Shown: positions 35,193-43,459, counted from the stretch's first letter. The stretch is 64,000 nucleotides of DNA from Mycobacterium kansasii ATCC 12478 (GCF_000157895.3 NC_022663.1:3100001-3164000); one strand, 5' to 3'. Program-made: numbers and translations. Notes: generated by a model from the sequence alone, not told the origin.

Positions 35193-35738
35193 ATGACTGA
35201 CTACGACGGACACAAGACGAAATTCCATGCGTTAATGCAGGAGCAAATCTTCAACGAATTCACCACCGCGCAGCAATATATTGCGATCGCGGTCTATTTC
35301 GACAGCGAGGACTTGCCGCAATTGGCGAAGCATTTCTATGGCCAGGCCGTCGAAGAGCGCAATCACGCGATGATGCTGGTGCAACACCTGCTCGAGCGCG
35401 GCCTTCGCGTCGAAATACCGGGCGTCGACACCGTCCGAAACCAGTTCGACAAACCGCGTGACGCGCTGGCGCTGGCGCTCGACCAGGAGCGTGCCGTCAC
35501 CGACCAGGTCAGCCGGCTGGCGGCGGTGGCCCGCGACGAGGGCGACTTCCTCGGCGAGCAGTTCATGCAGTGGTTCCTGCAGGAACAGGTTGAAGAGATG
35601 TCGCTGATGTCCACCCTGCTGCGGATTGCCGACCGGGCCGGATCCAACCTGTTCGAGCTCGAGAACTTCGTCGCCCGCGAGGTGGGCCGGGCGCCATCCG
35701 CCTCGGGCGCCCCGCGCGCCGCCGGCGGTAGCCTCTAG
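35193..35738 (+). CDS. bfrB: Ferritin BfrB
   Basis: Iron-storage ferritin (Rv3841), 181 aa from ATG 35193. The ferroxidase-site residues are in TAQQYIAIAVYFDSEDL and EERNHAMMLVQHLLERG, with the third Glu region EQVEEMSLMSTLL. It is the 24-mer ferritin type, not heme bacterioferritin. The C-terminal extension (about residues 165-181, SASGAPRAAGGSL) is short and Ala/Gly-rich. It is preceded by tandem iron boxes. Its stop overlaps the convergent glpQ1 stop by 4 bases. Confidence 0.97.
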   Translation: MTDYDGHKTKFHALMQEQIFNEFTTAQQYIAIAVYFDSEDLPQLAKHFYGQAVEERNHAMMLVQHLLERGLRVEIPGVDTVRNQFDKPRDALALALDQERAVTDQVSRLAAVARDEGDFLGEQFMQWFLQEQVEEMSLMSTLLRIADRAGSNLFELENFVAREVGRAPSASGAPRAAGGSL

Positions 35739-36565
35739 CCGCCGGCCTGGCCGGCGCGCCCCTGCTGTAGCCAGGCCTTCGTGCGGGCGGGGTGGTGAGT
35801 GGCCATCCACGCCACCCCGACCTCACGGCAGAATTCGACGTCGTCGTATTCGTCGACGTTCCAGCAGTAAACCGCCCGTCCCTGGGCGGCCGCACGGTCG
35901 ACGAGTTGCGGGTAGTCCTTCAACGCCGGCAGCGACGGTCCCACCGCGGTCGCCCCGACGGCGGTGGCCGCGCTGCTGGCGAGGTACCGTCCAGTCCTGC
36001 CGAGCAACACCGTCGGCAACAGCGGCGCGACCCGCCGGATCCGCCAGACCGCCGCGGCCGAGAACGACATCACGACGGCGCGCGACCGGTCGGCGGAGGC
36101 GGGCGCGGCGATGCCGAAGCGGTGCAGAAGTGCCAGCACCTTGTTTTCGACCAGCGAACCGTATCGGACCGGGTGCTTGGTCTCGATGAAGATCTTCACG
36201 GGCCGGTTCCAGTCCAGTACCAGCGCAACCAGCGCGTCCAGGGTCAGCAGGCTGGTGTCACCGTGGGTGCCGTCCGGACGCCAGCTTTCGTGCCAGGCGC
36301 CGTATTCCAGCTCGCGTAGCTCGGCCAATGTCATCGTGCTGACCAGCCCGACTCCGGTCGAGGTCCGGTCCAGGCGCCGGTCGTGCACACAGACGAGGTG
36401 GCCGTCACGGGTTAGCCGCACGTCACATTCCACGCCGTCGGCCCCCTCCTTGAGCGCCAGGTCGTACGCGGCCAGCGTGTGTTCCGGTCGAGCAGCGGAC
36501 GCGCCGCGGTGGGCAACCACAAACGGGTGCCCGGCGATCACCTCGTCGGCCCAGGTCATGCCCAT
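35735..36565 (-). CDS. glpQ1: Glycerophosphodiester phosphodiesterase
   Basis: Hydrolyses glycerophosphodiesters to sn-glycerol-3-phosphate plus alcohol (Rv3842c). 276 aa. The GDPD signature VAHRGASAARPEHT has His19/Arg20, the metal residues are in GADGVECDVR (Glu46, Asp48), and the second catalytic His in VCVHDRRLDRTS (His61). C-terminal conserved block: YCWNVDEYDD. No signal peptide. Its ATG shares a base with the stop of the upstream DUF4328 gene (TAATG), so the two are coupled. Confidence 0.95.
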   Translation of the reverse strand: MGMTWADEVIAGHPFVVAHRGASAARPEHTLAAYDLALKEGADGVECDVRLTRDGHLVCVHDRRLDRTSTGVGLVSTMTLAELRELEYGAWHESWRPDGTHGDTSLLTLDALVALVLDWNRPVKIFIETKHPVRYGSLVENKVLALLHRFGIAAPASADRSRAVVMSFSAAAVWRIRRVAPLLPTVLLGRTGRYLASSAATAVGATAVGPSLPALKDYPQLVDRAAAQGRAVYCWNVDEYDDVEFCREVGVAWMATHHPARTKAWLQQGRAGQAGG

Positions 36566-37611
36566 TATGCTGCCGGTTCTTGCCCTTGCAGCTCAACTGC
36601 ACCGGCAGCTGCCGGGGCGGGTTGCGGGGGTGGGCCATCCGGGCGCACCACCAGCCACCGGTGCGCCGGCCGTTCGACCGGTTTGCGCTCGAACCCTTCG
36701 AACACCCTCCCGGCAGCGGCCACGGCGGCTGCCGCCAACGCGTAGGCAACGACCGTCATGACCGTGTTGTTGGCGATACCCTGGGCGTCGCCGGCAAAGC
36801 TGGTAGCGATGGCGAACAGCGATACCGCGTTGCTGACCGCCCAGGTGATCCACCACACCACGATGGGCCGGCGCAGCCGCTGGTAGTGGTCTTCGACCAC
36901 CGCCAGTTCGATGACGTACACCGGCGCCCAGAACACGTTGGCCAACGGCAGCAGACAGCCGGCCCATAACTGCCGCGACGAGCGGTGCTCGGGCAGGCCA
37001 TGATGCCCGAAGGCGGCGGCCCGACGAGCGATCAGCCAGCGAATCAGCACGACGAAACAGCCGATCATCGCGACGAGCGCGGCAATGCTGGCCAGCACCC
37101 CCAGCCACAGCGCGGCGCCAGCCACCAGGGAGTTCAGCAATAGGCTGCGGTTGACGATGAGCAGCACGTATCGCACCGAATAGACCAGTGCGGCGATGCC
37201 GAGCACCACGATCGTGGCGAACAGCACGGACCGCACCGTCGGTGCGGCCGGCCCGGACTTTTCCGGTATCAGCGCGGGCGAAGGTGCGGTCGAAGGGAGT
37301 CGGTCCGCCAGACCCCAACGCGGCATCACGGCATAGCGCGGCGTGGGCCCGCGGAATCGTCTCCAGCTCCGCGGTGGCGGCGGGGCGCCCGGGCGTACCG
37401 CGATCCATCGAAACCCGGGTGGGAGCCGCGCCGGGATGCGCTGCATGAGGTGAGGTGCCGGCTGAGAGCCCACCGGCGAACGCCACCGCGGGTCACCCGC
37501 CGACGGGTCGGCCAGCGGCGCCATCAGGGTTCCCCGGCAACGTGGACACCACGCCCGCTGACGATCGCGGACGTTCCACCGAGTGCCGCATTGGGAGCAC
37601 ACCTGGATCAC
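36565..37611 (-). CDS. DUF4328-like membrane protein with zinc ribbon
   Basis: Counterpart of Rv3843c, 348 aa. The N-terminus has a four-Cys zinc ribbon (Cys5, Cys8, Cys22, Cys25: VCSQCGTRW...WCPRC). A Pro/Arg-rich linker is followed by a membrane domain with about six helices, where DUF4328 features appear (LWAGCLLPLANVFWAPVYV, PIVVWWITWAVSNA). A short tail follows. Function unknown. It is the start of the reverse glpQ1 pair and borders the gene-poor region with DnaA boxes. Confidence 0.85.
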   Translation of the reverse strand: MIQVCSQCGTRWNVRDRQRAWCPRCRGTLMAPLADPSAGDPRWRSPVGSQPAPHLMQRIPARLPPGFRWIAVRPGAPPPPRSWRRFRGPTPRYAVMPRWGLADRLPSTAPSPALIPEKSGPAAPTVRSVLFATIVVLGIAALVYSVRYVLLIVNRSLLLNSLVAGAALWLGVLASIAALVAMIGCFVVLIRWLIARRAAAFGHHGLPEHRSSRQLWAGCLLPLANVFWAPVYVIELAVVEDHYQRLRRPIVVWWITWAVSNAVSLFAIATSFAGDAQGIANNTVMTVVAYALAAAAVAAAGRVFEGFERKPVERPAHRWLVVRPDGPPPQPAPAAAGAVELQGQEPAA

Positions 37612-37743
37612 CGGACCAGCCTAATAGCCTGCCGACACCACGGCACAGCACGGCGTCAAACCCGGACCGGGGAAGCACCTTCCGTCTCCGGGACAGAGCG
37701 GGACCGCGGCGGGCCGGGCCCTCGACGGGGCAGTCTGCGCGAC

Positions 37744-37776
37744 CCTGGACGGAACCTGGACAGAACCTGGACAGCT
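37744..37776 (+). repeat. Three 11-bp iteron-like direct repeats
   Basis: CCTGGACGGAA, CCTGGACAGAA and CCTGGACAGCT follow one another without spacers. Iteron-like tandem repeats next to DnaA boxes occur in replication-related loci. Their 11-bp spacing matches about one helical turn, so a protein could bind the same face repeatedly. Confidence 0.75.
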
Positions 37777-37795
37777 ACTATGGCCCGGCCGCGAC

Positions 37796-37884
37796 CTATC
37801 CACAGTTTCCACAGCTTTATCCACAGCCGGCGGTCCATCCCGATGCCGCCTCTATCGGCCCGGTTCGCGTCGAACTGTGGATAA
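37796..37884. promoter_or_regulatory. DnaA-box cluster
   Basis: Perfect TTATCCACA at 37817-37825 and perfect TGTGGATAA (reverse orientation) at 37876-37884, with CTATCCACA at 37796-37804 and a weaker GTTTCCACA at 37805-37813. The first three lie within 30 bp on one strand, the fourth faces them. The 9-mer is the standard DnaA recognition sequence. The chance of two perfect and two near matches in 90 bp of GC-rich DNA is low. Function inferred, see findings. Confidence 0.75.
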
Positions 37885-38230
37885 CCTGGCGCTCCCGGGA
37901 CGTGTCGATCGACAGCCCTGCGGCATCACGAGCGAAGTTCGGGGCTCCGTCGGGCGAAGCACCGCCGTCGTCCGGTTCCGCGACTTGCCGGCACTGCGGT
38001 GACGAACCGTCAGAGGTTGTCCGGCCCGACTCACCCACGGGCCGCGGGCAGCCGTTTCGACGGCCCGCAGGAGCGGTCAAGCCCTCACATCGCCGTCACA
38101 CGGCGGCACCGCCGGGGCTGCTCGTCGCGGAATTTTTCAACCTGTGCACCAGGCGTTATGATCTCCGACGCGATGTTCATTGTGACTCACCTCACTGAGG
38201 CGGGATGACCATGCAGGTGGAAGGCGTTTG

Positions 38231-38386
38231 ATGGCGACACACTCCTACGGTCCGGGGTCGACGCCACCGTCGAAATCGCGCCCGGGCTCGCCCGCCTGGA
38301 ACCACGCGTATGTCATCGCCGCCCTTCGTGCCGGACTGATCGCGCTCGCGCTGCTCGCGGTGCTGGTCCTCCTGGTTGTGTATTAA
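38231..38386 (+). CDS. Small single-pass membrane protein
   Basis: 51 aa from ATG 38231 to TAA 38386. A polar Ser/Pro-rich N-terminus (MATHSYGPGSTPPSKSRPGS) precedes a hydrophobic helix (VIAALRAGLIALALLAVLVL) ending in LVVY. A GGTGGAAGG stretch about 7 bases upstream could act as a ribosome-binding site. It resembles the small membrane proteins common in mycobacteria. Function unknown. Confidence 0.6.
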   Translation: MATHSYGPGSTPPSKSRPGSPAWNHAYVIAALRAGLIALALLAVLVLLVVY

Positions 38387-38575
38387 GTTCCCGCCTCCCG
38401 GGTATGCCCTGAGTAATTCAAGGAACTGCTCGAGCCGTTCCGGATGATGGGGGCTGTTCTTGCGGCACGCGCGGTCATGCAGCAGGGTTGACATGCAGCA
38501 GGGTTGACTACGTCAGCCCGCCGCGTGGCGGAACCCACGCGAATGACGTGTCAGACGATTGAAGGAGGGAACGCC

Positions 38576-39199
38576 GTGGCCGAATACGCTTTGCCCGATC
38601 TGGATTGGGACTACGGGGCGCTGGAACCACACATCTCGGGTCAGATCAACGAACTTCACCACAGTAAGCACCACGCCACCTACGTCAAGGGCGCCAACGA
38701 TGCGGTCGCCAAACTCGAAGAGGCGCGCGCCAAGGAAGACCACTCGGCGATCTTGCTGAACGAGAAGAACTTGGCCTTCAACCTCGCCGGCCACGTCAAC
38801 CACACGATCTGGTGGAAGAACCTTTCTCCCAACGGAGGCGACAAGCCGACCGGCGAACTCGCCGCGGCCATCGACGAGGCGTTCGGGTCCTTCGACAAGT
38901 TTCGTGCCCAATTCCACGCCGCCGCCACCACGGTGCAGGGGTCGGGCTGGGCGGCGCTGGGCTGGGACACTCTCGGCAACAAGCTGCTGATATTCCAGGT
39001 CTACGACCACCAGACGAACTTTCCACTCGGAATCATTCCGTTACTGCTGCTCGACATGTGGGAACACGCTTTCTACCTCCAGTACAAGAATGTCAAGGTC
39101 GACTTCGCCAAAGCATTCTGGAATGTCGTGAACTGGGCCGACGTGCAGGCGCGCTACGAGGCGGCCACTTCGAAAACGCAGGGCCTGATCTTCGGCTGA
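38576..39199 (+). CDS. sodA: Superoxide dismutase [Fe]
   Basis: Iron/manganese superoxide dismutase (Rv3846), exported in M. tuberculosis without a signal peptide through SecA2. 207 aa from GTG 38576, with GGAGGG upstream. Metal ligands: His28 in NELHHSKHH, the HVNHTIWWKNL region, and Asp/His in DMWEHAFYLQYKNVK. The length and GGDKPTGELAAAI match the mycobacterial enzyme. A strong terminator follows its stop. Confidence 0.97.
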   Translation: MAEYALPDLDWDYGALEPHISGQINELHHSKHHATYVKGANDAVAKLEEARAKEDHSAILLNEKNLAFNLAGHVNHTIWWKNLSPNGGDKPTGELAAAIDEAFGSFDKFRAQFHAAATTVQGSGWAALGWDTLGNKLLIFQVYDHQTNFPLGIIPLLLLDMWEHAFYLQYKNVKVDFAKAFWNVVNWADVQARYEAATSKTQGLIFG

Positions 39200-39216
39200 C
39201 TCCAGCATTTTCAGCG

Positions 39217-39250
39217 CCTGGGCGCCGCGCAGTATTGCGCGGCGCCCAGG
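39217..39250 (+). terminator. Rho-independent terminator after sodA
   Basis: Perfect 15-bp stem CCTGGGCGCCGCGCA / TGCGCGGCGCCCAGG with a GTAT loop, followed by TCTTTGG. It starts 18 bp past the sodA stop and should end the sodA transcript. Confidence 0.9.
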
Positions 39251-39423
39251 TCTTTGGCCGGTTTCGATATCGCGACATCTCGATGACAACGCGAACGTGG
39301 CGAGGGGTTAGCCGTGTCGGGTTGCGCAGCGCCAAATCCCCGCGCATGCTTGATTATTGAAACTAGACGGTTGTTCGAGCTACCAGCGCGGTTATTTCGG
39401 ATGGAGGCATCTCGGAGGGCGGC

Positions 39424-39957
39424 ATGAATGCTGGGTCAGATAGACCGATAGGGGTTGCTCCCTTTCATTCTCGTGGTGCCCTGAAAGGGTTTGTCATCTC
39501 TGGACGCTGGCCTGATTCGACCAAAGAATGGGCGCAGCTGCTGATGGTCGCCGTCCGGGTCGCGTCGTGGCCCGGACTGCTTTCCACGACAACCGTATTC
39601 GGTGCCCGCGAAGAATTGCCCGACGAACCCGCGCCCGGAACCGTAGGTCTGGTGCTGGCCGAGGGCACGGTGTTCGGCGAATCCGCCATCCGACCCGGAT
39701 ATTTCGCCGATCATCAGCCCCCGGCATTGCTGATGTTGCATCCGCCCTCGGAAACCACGCCGTCGCTGCCGGAATGCACCGGCGCGGCGTCGGGCTGTGT
39801 CCTGCTGCCCGGGTTGCCGCATCTGGGTCTGGAGCACCGGGCCGCCTGGGTGGAAGCCGAAGCGGACGGCACCATCACGTCAATGGTGAGTCGTGTCGGC
39901 GTCGACCCGATCAGCCATCCCGACACCGCAATCCTGGCGATGCTGCTTGCCGCATAA
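39424..39957 (+). CDS. Conserved mycobacterial protein (Rv3847-like)
   Basis: 177 aa from ATG 39424, the same length as Rv3847. The sequence has no signal peptide or transmembrane segment. Hydrophobic and acidic regions alternate (VASWPGLLSTTTVFG, EPAPGTVGLVLAEGTVF). The N-terminus includes GRWPDSTKEWAQLL. No catalytic motif was recognised. It precedes the manganese riboswitch and the transporter. Function unknown. Confidence 0.8.
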   Translation: MNAGSDRPIGVAPFHSRGALKGFVISGRWPDSTKEWAQLLMVAVRVASWPGLLSTTTVFGAREELPDEPAPGTVGLVLAEGTVFGESAIRPGYFADHQPPALLMLHPPSETTPSLPECTGAASGCVLLPGLPHLGLEHRAAWVEAEADGTITSMVSRVGVDPISHPDTAILAMLLAA

Positions 39958-40059
39958 GCCAATTCGAAACCATAGTTTCGGGCCGCGAATCCGAGAATGC
40001 GACTGGCCGAACTCCGTCGTCGCCCTGGCGCACCCGGAAACCGGCCGCTAACCTGGGGT

Positions 40060-40160
40060 TCGTTAGCGAAGGGGAGTAGCCCCGAATCGTCGGGTCGACA
40101 TACTGGTGAAAACCCGGCCGGCGAACCGTCGAGCAGACGGTGGGCGAGACCTTCGACCGA
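40060..40160 (+). ncRNA. Manganese riboswitch (yybP-ykoY type)
   Basis: A leader before the TMEM165-like gene with the hallmarks of the yybP-ykoY Mn2+ riboswitch. The 5' element GGGGAGUAGCCCCGAA is followed by an interior part (ACATACTGGTGAAAACCCGG), GCCGGCGAACCGTCGAGCAG, and the closing element GGUGGGCGAGACC. Mn2+ binding should turn the gene on. It ends about 50 bp before the ATG at 40210. Confidence 0.85.
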
Positions 40161-40209
40161 TGTTCGATGACCGTTGCGTCATCGACCACGTGTCGAAAGG
40201 TCGTCCCAC

Positions 40210-40905
40210 ATGCTCGCAGCCACACTTTTAAGTCTCGGGGTGGTTTTCGTCGCCGAACTCGGCGACAGATCCCAACTCGTCACCATGACCTATGCGCTGC
40301 GGTTCCGCTGGTGGGTGGTGATTGCCGGCGTGGCGATCGCGTCTTTCACGGTGCATGGGGTCTCGGTGGCGATCGGCCACTTCCTGGGCGCCACGCTCCC
40401 GGCGCGGCCGATAGCTTTCGCGGGCGCGATCGCGTTCCTGCTTTTCGCGGTGTGGGCCTGGCGAGAAGGCGCGGCCGGTGACGACAAGCCCGCGAACCCG
40501 CCCCACCCACGGTTCGCGCTGCTCACCGTGGTGTCATCGTTCGTGCTGGCCGAACTCAGCGACAAGACGACGCTGGCGACGGTGACCCTGGCCAGCGATC
40601 ACGACTGGGTCGGTGTGTGGGTCGGCTCCACCCTGGGCATGATCTTGGCCGACGGCCTGGCGATCGGTGCGGGACTACTGCTGCACCAGCGGCTCCCCGA
40701 GCAGCTGCTGCATGTTCTGGCCGGCCTGTTGTTCCTGCTGTTCGGCTTGTGGATGCTGTTCGACGGCGCATTCGGGTGGCGCTCGGTCGCCATCGGCGTG
40801 ACGGCGGCGGTGGCGATCGTCGCGGCGGCCGGGGTTACGGCGCAAACTCTTCGGCGCCGCCGCAATGCCTCCGCGCTGGCCACGAGGTCCGCCCAGCCCG
40901 GTTGA
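40210..40905 (+). CDS. TMEM165/GDT1-family cation transporter, probable Mn exporter
   Basis: 231 aa from ATG 40210 (MLAATLLSLGVVFV). The UPF0016/TMEM165 family has two inverted repeats, each with an E-x-G/S-D-[KR]-[ST] motif: ELGDRSQ (residues 16-22) and ELSDKT (115-120). About six to seven helices. These proteins transport Mn2+ (and Ca2+). The Mn riboswitch directly upstream supports a role in exporting excess manganese. It follows sodA, which may use Mn or Fe. Confidence 0.9.
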   Translation: MLAATLLSLGVVFVAELGDRSQLVTMTYALRFRWWVVIAGVAIASFTVHGVSVAIGHFLGATLPARPIAFAGAIAFLLFAVWAWREGAAGDDKPANPPHPRFALLTVVSSFVLAELSDKTTLATVTLASDHDWVGVWVGSTLGMILADGLAIGAGLLLHQRLPEQLLHVLAGLLFLLFGLWMLFDGAFGWRSVAIGVTAAVAIVAAAGVTAQTLRRRRNASALATRSAQPG

Positions 40906-41376
40906 GCCTTTGCTGAACGGCACCTCCCGGACCTCATACGGTTCGGCGATGCCGACGACCGCTTGCGGGCAGCCCCGGTGGACCGGCGGCGACGCCGCCG
41001 GTGTGTGCCCCGCCCCGCGATGGACATCGACAGCAAAGGAGCGGCCGAGCACTGCGCCGTTAGGTGTTGGTTGCCCGACATTGAATGCAATCACCTGTCG
41101 AGGTGCCCGTACACCTCTCCCGGACGACCGGCCCGATGGCTCGCCGAGCGCCCCCATGCGATGTATTCTGCGGATAGCCTGTGAAATCCGTTCATTCTGT
41201 GGACACCTGACCGAATCGGTTGGACCCTCGTCGGGGGCATCCTGATCGCGCCTCCAACACGCCCACACGCAATCCGCTCAGGTTTGCACTTGGTTGTGGA
41301 CATAACTGTCGCTACCATGATCAGCAAATAAAGATAGGTAATCGTTCGATCTTGCAGACCGGTGGAGGTCATATCG
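40906..41376. other. Long leader region of espR
   Basis: About 470 bp between the transporter stop and the espR start, without a credible coding frame. A hairpin ACCGGCGGC-GAC-GCCGCCGGT at 40982-41002 could end the transporter transcript. Two DnaA-box-like 9-mers (TGTGGACAC at 41198, TGTGGACAT at 41295) are single-mismatch matches. The long untranslated region fits known extended control of espR in M. tuberculosis. Confidence 0.5.
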
Positions 41377-41775
41377 ATGAGCACGACGTTCGCTGCCCGC
41401 CTGAACCGTCTGTTCGACACGGTGTATCCACCCGGACGCGGGCCGCACACCTCCGCGGAGGTGATCGCCGCGCTCAAGGCGGAGGGCATCACGATGTCGG
41501 CTCCCTACCTGTCCCAGCTACGCTCGGGCAACCGCACCAACCCGTCGTCGGCGACTATGGCCGCCCTTGCCAACTTCTTCCGCATCCGGGCGGCCTACTT
41601 CACCGACGACGACTACTACGCGAAAATCGACAAGGAATTGCAGTGGCTGGCCGCGATGCGGGACGACGGCGTGCGCCGCATCGCGGAGCGCTCCCATGGA
41701 TTGTCGGCGCAGGCGCAGCAAGAGATCGTCGACCGAATCGACGAACTGCGCCGCGCGGAACGGCTCGACGCGTAA
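41377..41775 (+). CDS. espR: Nucleoid-associated regulator EspR
   Basis: 132 aa from ATG 41377 (MSTTFAARLNRLF), same length as M. tuberculosis EspR (Rv3849), which binds the espACD promoter and many other sites to control ESX-1 secretion. The N-terminal helix-turn-helix (TSAEVIAALKAEGITMSAPYLSQLRSG) binds DNA, and the C-terminal helix (AQAQQEIVDRIDELRRAERL) dimerises. It is 22 kb from the ESX-1 genes at the window end. Confidence 0.96.
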   Translation: MSTTFAARLNRLFDTVYPPGRGPHTSAEVIAALKAEGITMSAPYLSQLRSGNRTNPSSATMAALANFFRIRAAYFTDDDYYAKIDKELQWLAAMRDDGVRRIAERSHGLSAQAQQEIVDRIDELRRAERLDA

Positions 41776-41886
41776 CAGCCGGCTGCCACCGACCTGACGG
41801 GTTGCCCACGCCCGACGCGGATTAGGGTTGGCCCAACGATCGCGCACGCACCGCGAAAGTCCACGAGAACCGGGAGGCGGCCGGGA

Positions 41887-42543
41887 ATGGGCCTGTTCCG
41901 CAAGCGAAAGAGTCGGGCGATCCGTCGCGCCGAAGCCCGCGCGATCAAGGCCCGCGCCAAGCTCGAGGCCAAGCTGTCGGCGAAAAACGCGGCGCGTCGC
42001 CTCAAGTACGAGCGCAAGGCGGCGGACAAGGCCCTCAAGGCCCAGCTCAAGGCGCAGCGGGACAGCGATCGTGCGGCACTGAAGGTCGCCGAGACCCAGC
42101 TCAAAGCGGCACGCGAGGGTAAGTTGCTGTCGCCCACCCGAATCCGCCGGACACTGACGGTGTCGCGGCTGTTGGCCCCGATATTGGCGCCGGTGATATA
42201 CCGGGCCGCCATTGCCGTGCGCGGGCTGATCGACCAGCGTCGCGCCGACCAACTCGGGGTTCCACTGGCACAGGTTGGACAATTCTCCGGGCACGGCGCC
42301 CGGCTGTCGGCCAGGATCGCCGGGTCGGAGCAGTCGCTGCGGATGGTCCAGGAAAAGAAGCCGAAGGACGCGGAGACCAAACAATTCGTCGCGGCCATCA
42401 CCGAACGGCTCGCCGAGCTCTCAGCGGCCATCACAGCCGCGGAGAACATGCCTGCGCAACGGCGCCGGGCCGCCCACACCGCGATCTCCTCACAGCTCGA
42501 TGGCATCGAGGCCGACCTGATGGCCCGGCTGGGGCTGACCTGA
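41887..42543 (+). CDS. Highly basic coiled-coil protein (Rv3850-like)
   Basis: 218 aa with a Lys/Arg/Ala-rich N-terminal half (MGLFRKRKSRAIRRAEARAI, KAADKALKAQLKAQRD) that forms a long helix or coiled coil. A hydrophobic stretch at about residues 90-112 (TVSRLLAPILAPVIYRAAIAV) may contact the membrane. A polar helical C-terminus follows (residues 140-218). GGAGGCGGCCGGGA before the ATG could be the ribosome site. Function unknown; highly conserved in mycobacteria. Confidence 0.82.
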   Translation: MGLFRKRKSRAIRRAEARAIKARAKLEAKLSAKNAARRLKYERKAADKALKAQLKAQRDSDRAALKVAETQLKAAREGKLLSPTRIRRTLTVSRLLAPILAPVIYRAAIAVRGLIDQRRADQLGVPLAQVGQFSGHGARLSARIAGSEQSLRMVQEKKPKDAETKQFVAAITERLAELSAAITAAENMPAQRRRAAHTAISSQLDGIEADLMARLGLT

Positions 42544-42558
42544 AATGCGCCGGCGATC

Positions 42559-42903
42559 ATGAAGCAGCTTCTCGGTGTCGCGTGGTCGGCCCTGCTGCTG
42601 GTCGCCCTGACGATCGCCGCGCCCCTGACCGTGGATGGCGCCAGCGGTGACCCCGTCCGCGCAGCCGCGGGCACGACCCGGGTGAGCCTGACCGGTATCC
42701 AGCATCCGGGCACCGGGTGGCCTACCGCCGAGCCGGAGATGGTCGGCCCGGCCGTGACCGGGCGGCCACACCGGCGCGACAGCTACCCGGTGACGGTAGC
42801 CCGGGACAACACCGACGCCGACATTCCTACCTGGCCTTTCGCGGTCGGCGCGATAGCCGCGGTGGCCGCCGGAGCACTGTGGGCGCTGCGGCGCCGCCCC
42901 TAG
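42559..42903 (+). CDS. Small exported membrane protein (Rv3851-like)
   Basis: 114 aa, 15 bp after the Rv3850-like gene. A signal-peptide-like N-terminus (LLGVAWSALLLVALTIAAPLTV) precedes a polar extracytoplasmic segment, and a C-terminal helix (FAVGAIAAVAAGALWALRRRP) anchors it. The tail ends in RRRP facing the cytoplasm. No catalytic motif. Function unknown. Confidence 0.8.
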   Translation: MKQLLGVAWSALLLVALTIAAPLTVDGASGDPVRAAAGTTRVSLTGIQHPGTGWPTAEPEMVGPAVTGRPHRRDSYPVTVARDNTDADIPTWPFAVGAIAAVAAGALWALRRRP

Positions 42904-43026
42904 CCTGCCCACGAGCCCAGGTAGCCGAGATGGCGGCCTACCGGGTCCTGGCATGATGGGACCCGAGTGCTTCGCGACCCAATGAGCGACCCCAAGCAAA
43001 CAGAGAAGCTGCAAAGGAGCGGCCGC

Positions 43027-43455
43027 ATGGCAGACCCGCAGGATCGACCCGTCGGCGAACCCGACGGCACACCGAGGCCACCGGCCAAGAAGCAGCCCGC
43101 CAAGAAGGCCGCGAAAGCCCCCGCAAAGAAAACGCCCGCAAAGAAAACGCCGGCCAAAAAAGCGCCGGCCAAAAAAGCCCCCGCCAAGAAGGCGCCCGCC
43201 GGCAACCCGGAACCCGCGGCCGCCGCAATGGCCGCCCAGCCACCCGGTCTCGAGCAGCACGCGAAATCCAATGGCGAACTTGCCGCTGGCGCCAAAGATG
43301 CTGCAGCACAAGCGAAGTCAGCTGTCGACCGGGCTAATGACCCACTTTCCCGGGACCAGGAGCCGGCGTCGAACAACTTCACCGTTCCACTGCTGGTCGC
43401 CGTCGCGCTAAGCCTGCTGGCGATGCTGCTGGTCCGGCAGCTGCGCCGCCGCTAG
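43027..43455 (+). CDS. hns: H-NS-like histone-like protein with membrane anchor
   Basis: 142 aa from ATG 43027 (AAAGGAG upstream), counterpart of Rv3852. The N-terminal half has tandem KKAPAKK/KKTPAKK-type repeats (about residues 20-62), like histone H1 tails, which bind DNA. The middle (GAKDAAAQAKSAVDRAND) is helical. The C-terminal transmembrane helix VPLLVAVALSLLAMLLVRQL could tether DNA to the membrane. It belongs to the Rv3850-Rv3853 run. Confidence 0.88.
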   Translation: MADPQDRPVGEPDGTPRPPAKKQPAKKAAKAPAKKTPAKKTPAKKAPAKKAPAKKAPAGNPEPAAAAMAAQPPGLEQHAKSNGELAAGAKDAAAQAKSAVDRANDPLSRDQEPASNNFTVPLLVAVALSLLAMLLVRQLRRR

Positions 43456-43459
43456 GTCG

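Larger units (their letters stand above)
37612..38230. other. Gene-poor region with DnaA boxes and direct repeats
   Basis: About 620 bp between the DUF4328 start and the small membrane protein. M. tuberculosis has a transposase region (Rv3844, Rv3845) here; no transposase is seen in this sequence. The marked features are three 11-bp direct repeats (37744-37776) and four DnaA-box-like 9-mers (37796-37884). No convincing coding frame was seen. Confidence 0.65.

Noticed and set aside
37450..37884. 144-codon forward frame reading through the DnaA-box region
   Set aside because: Begins inside the DUF4328 gene antisense and contains His/Ser/Arg runs from repeats; no family match.
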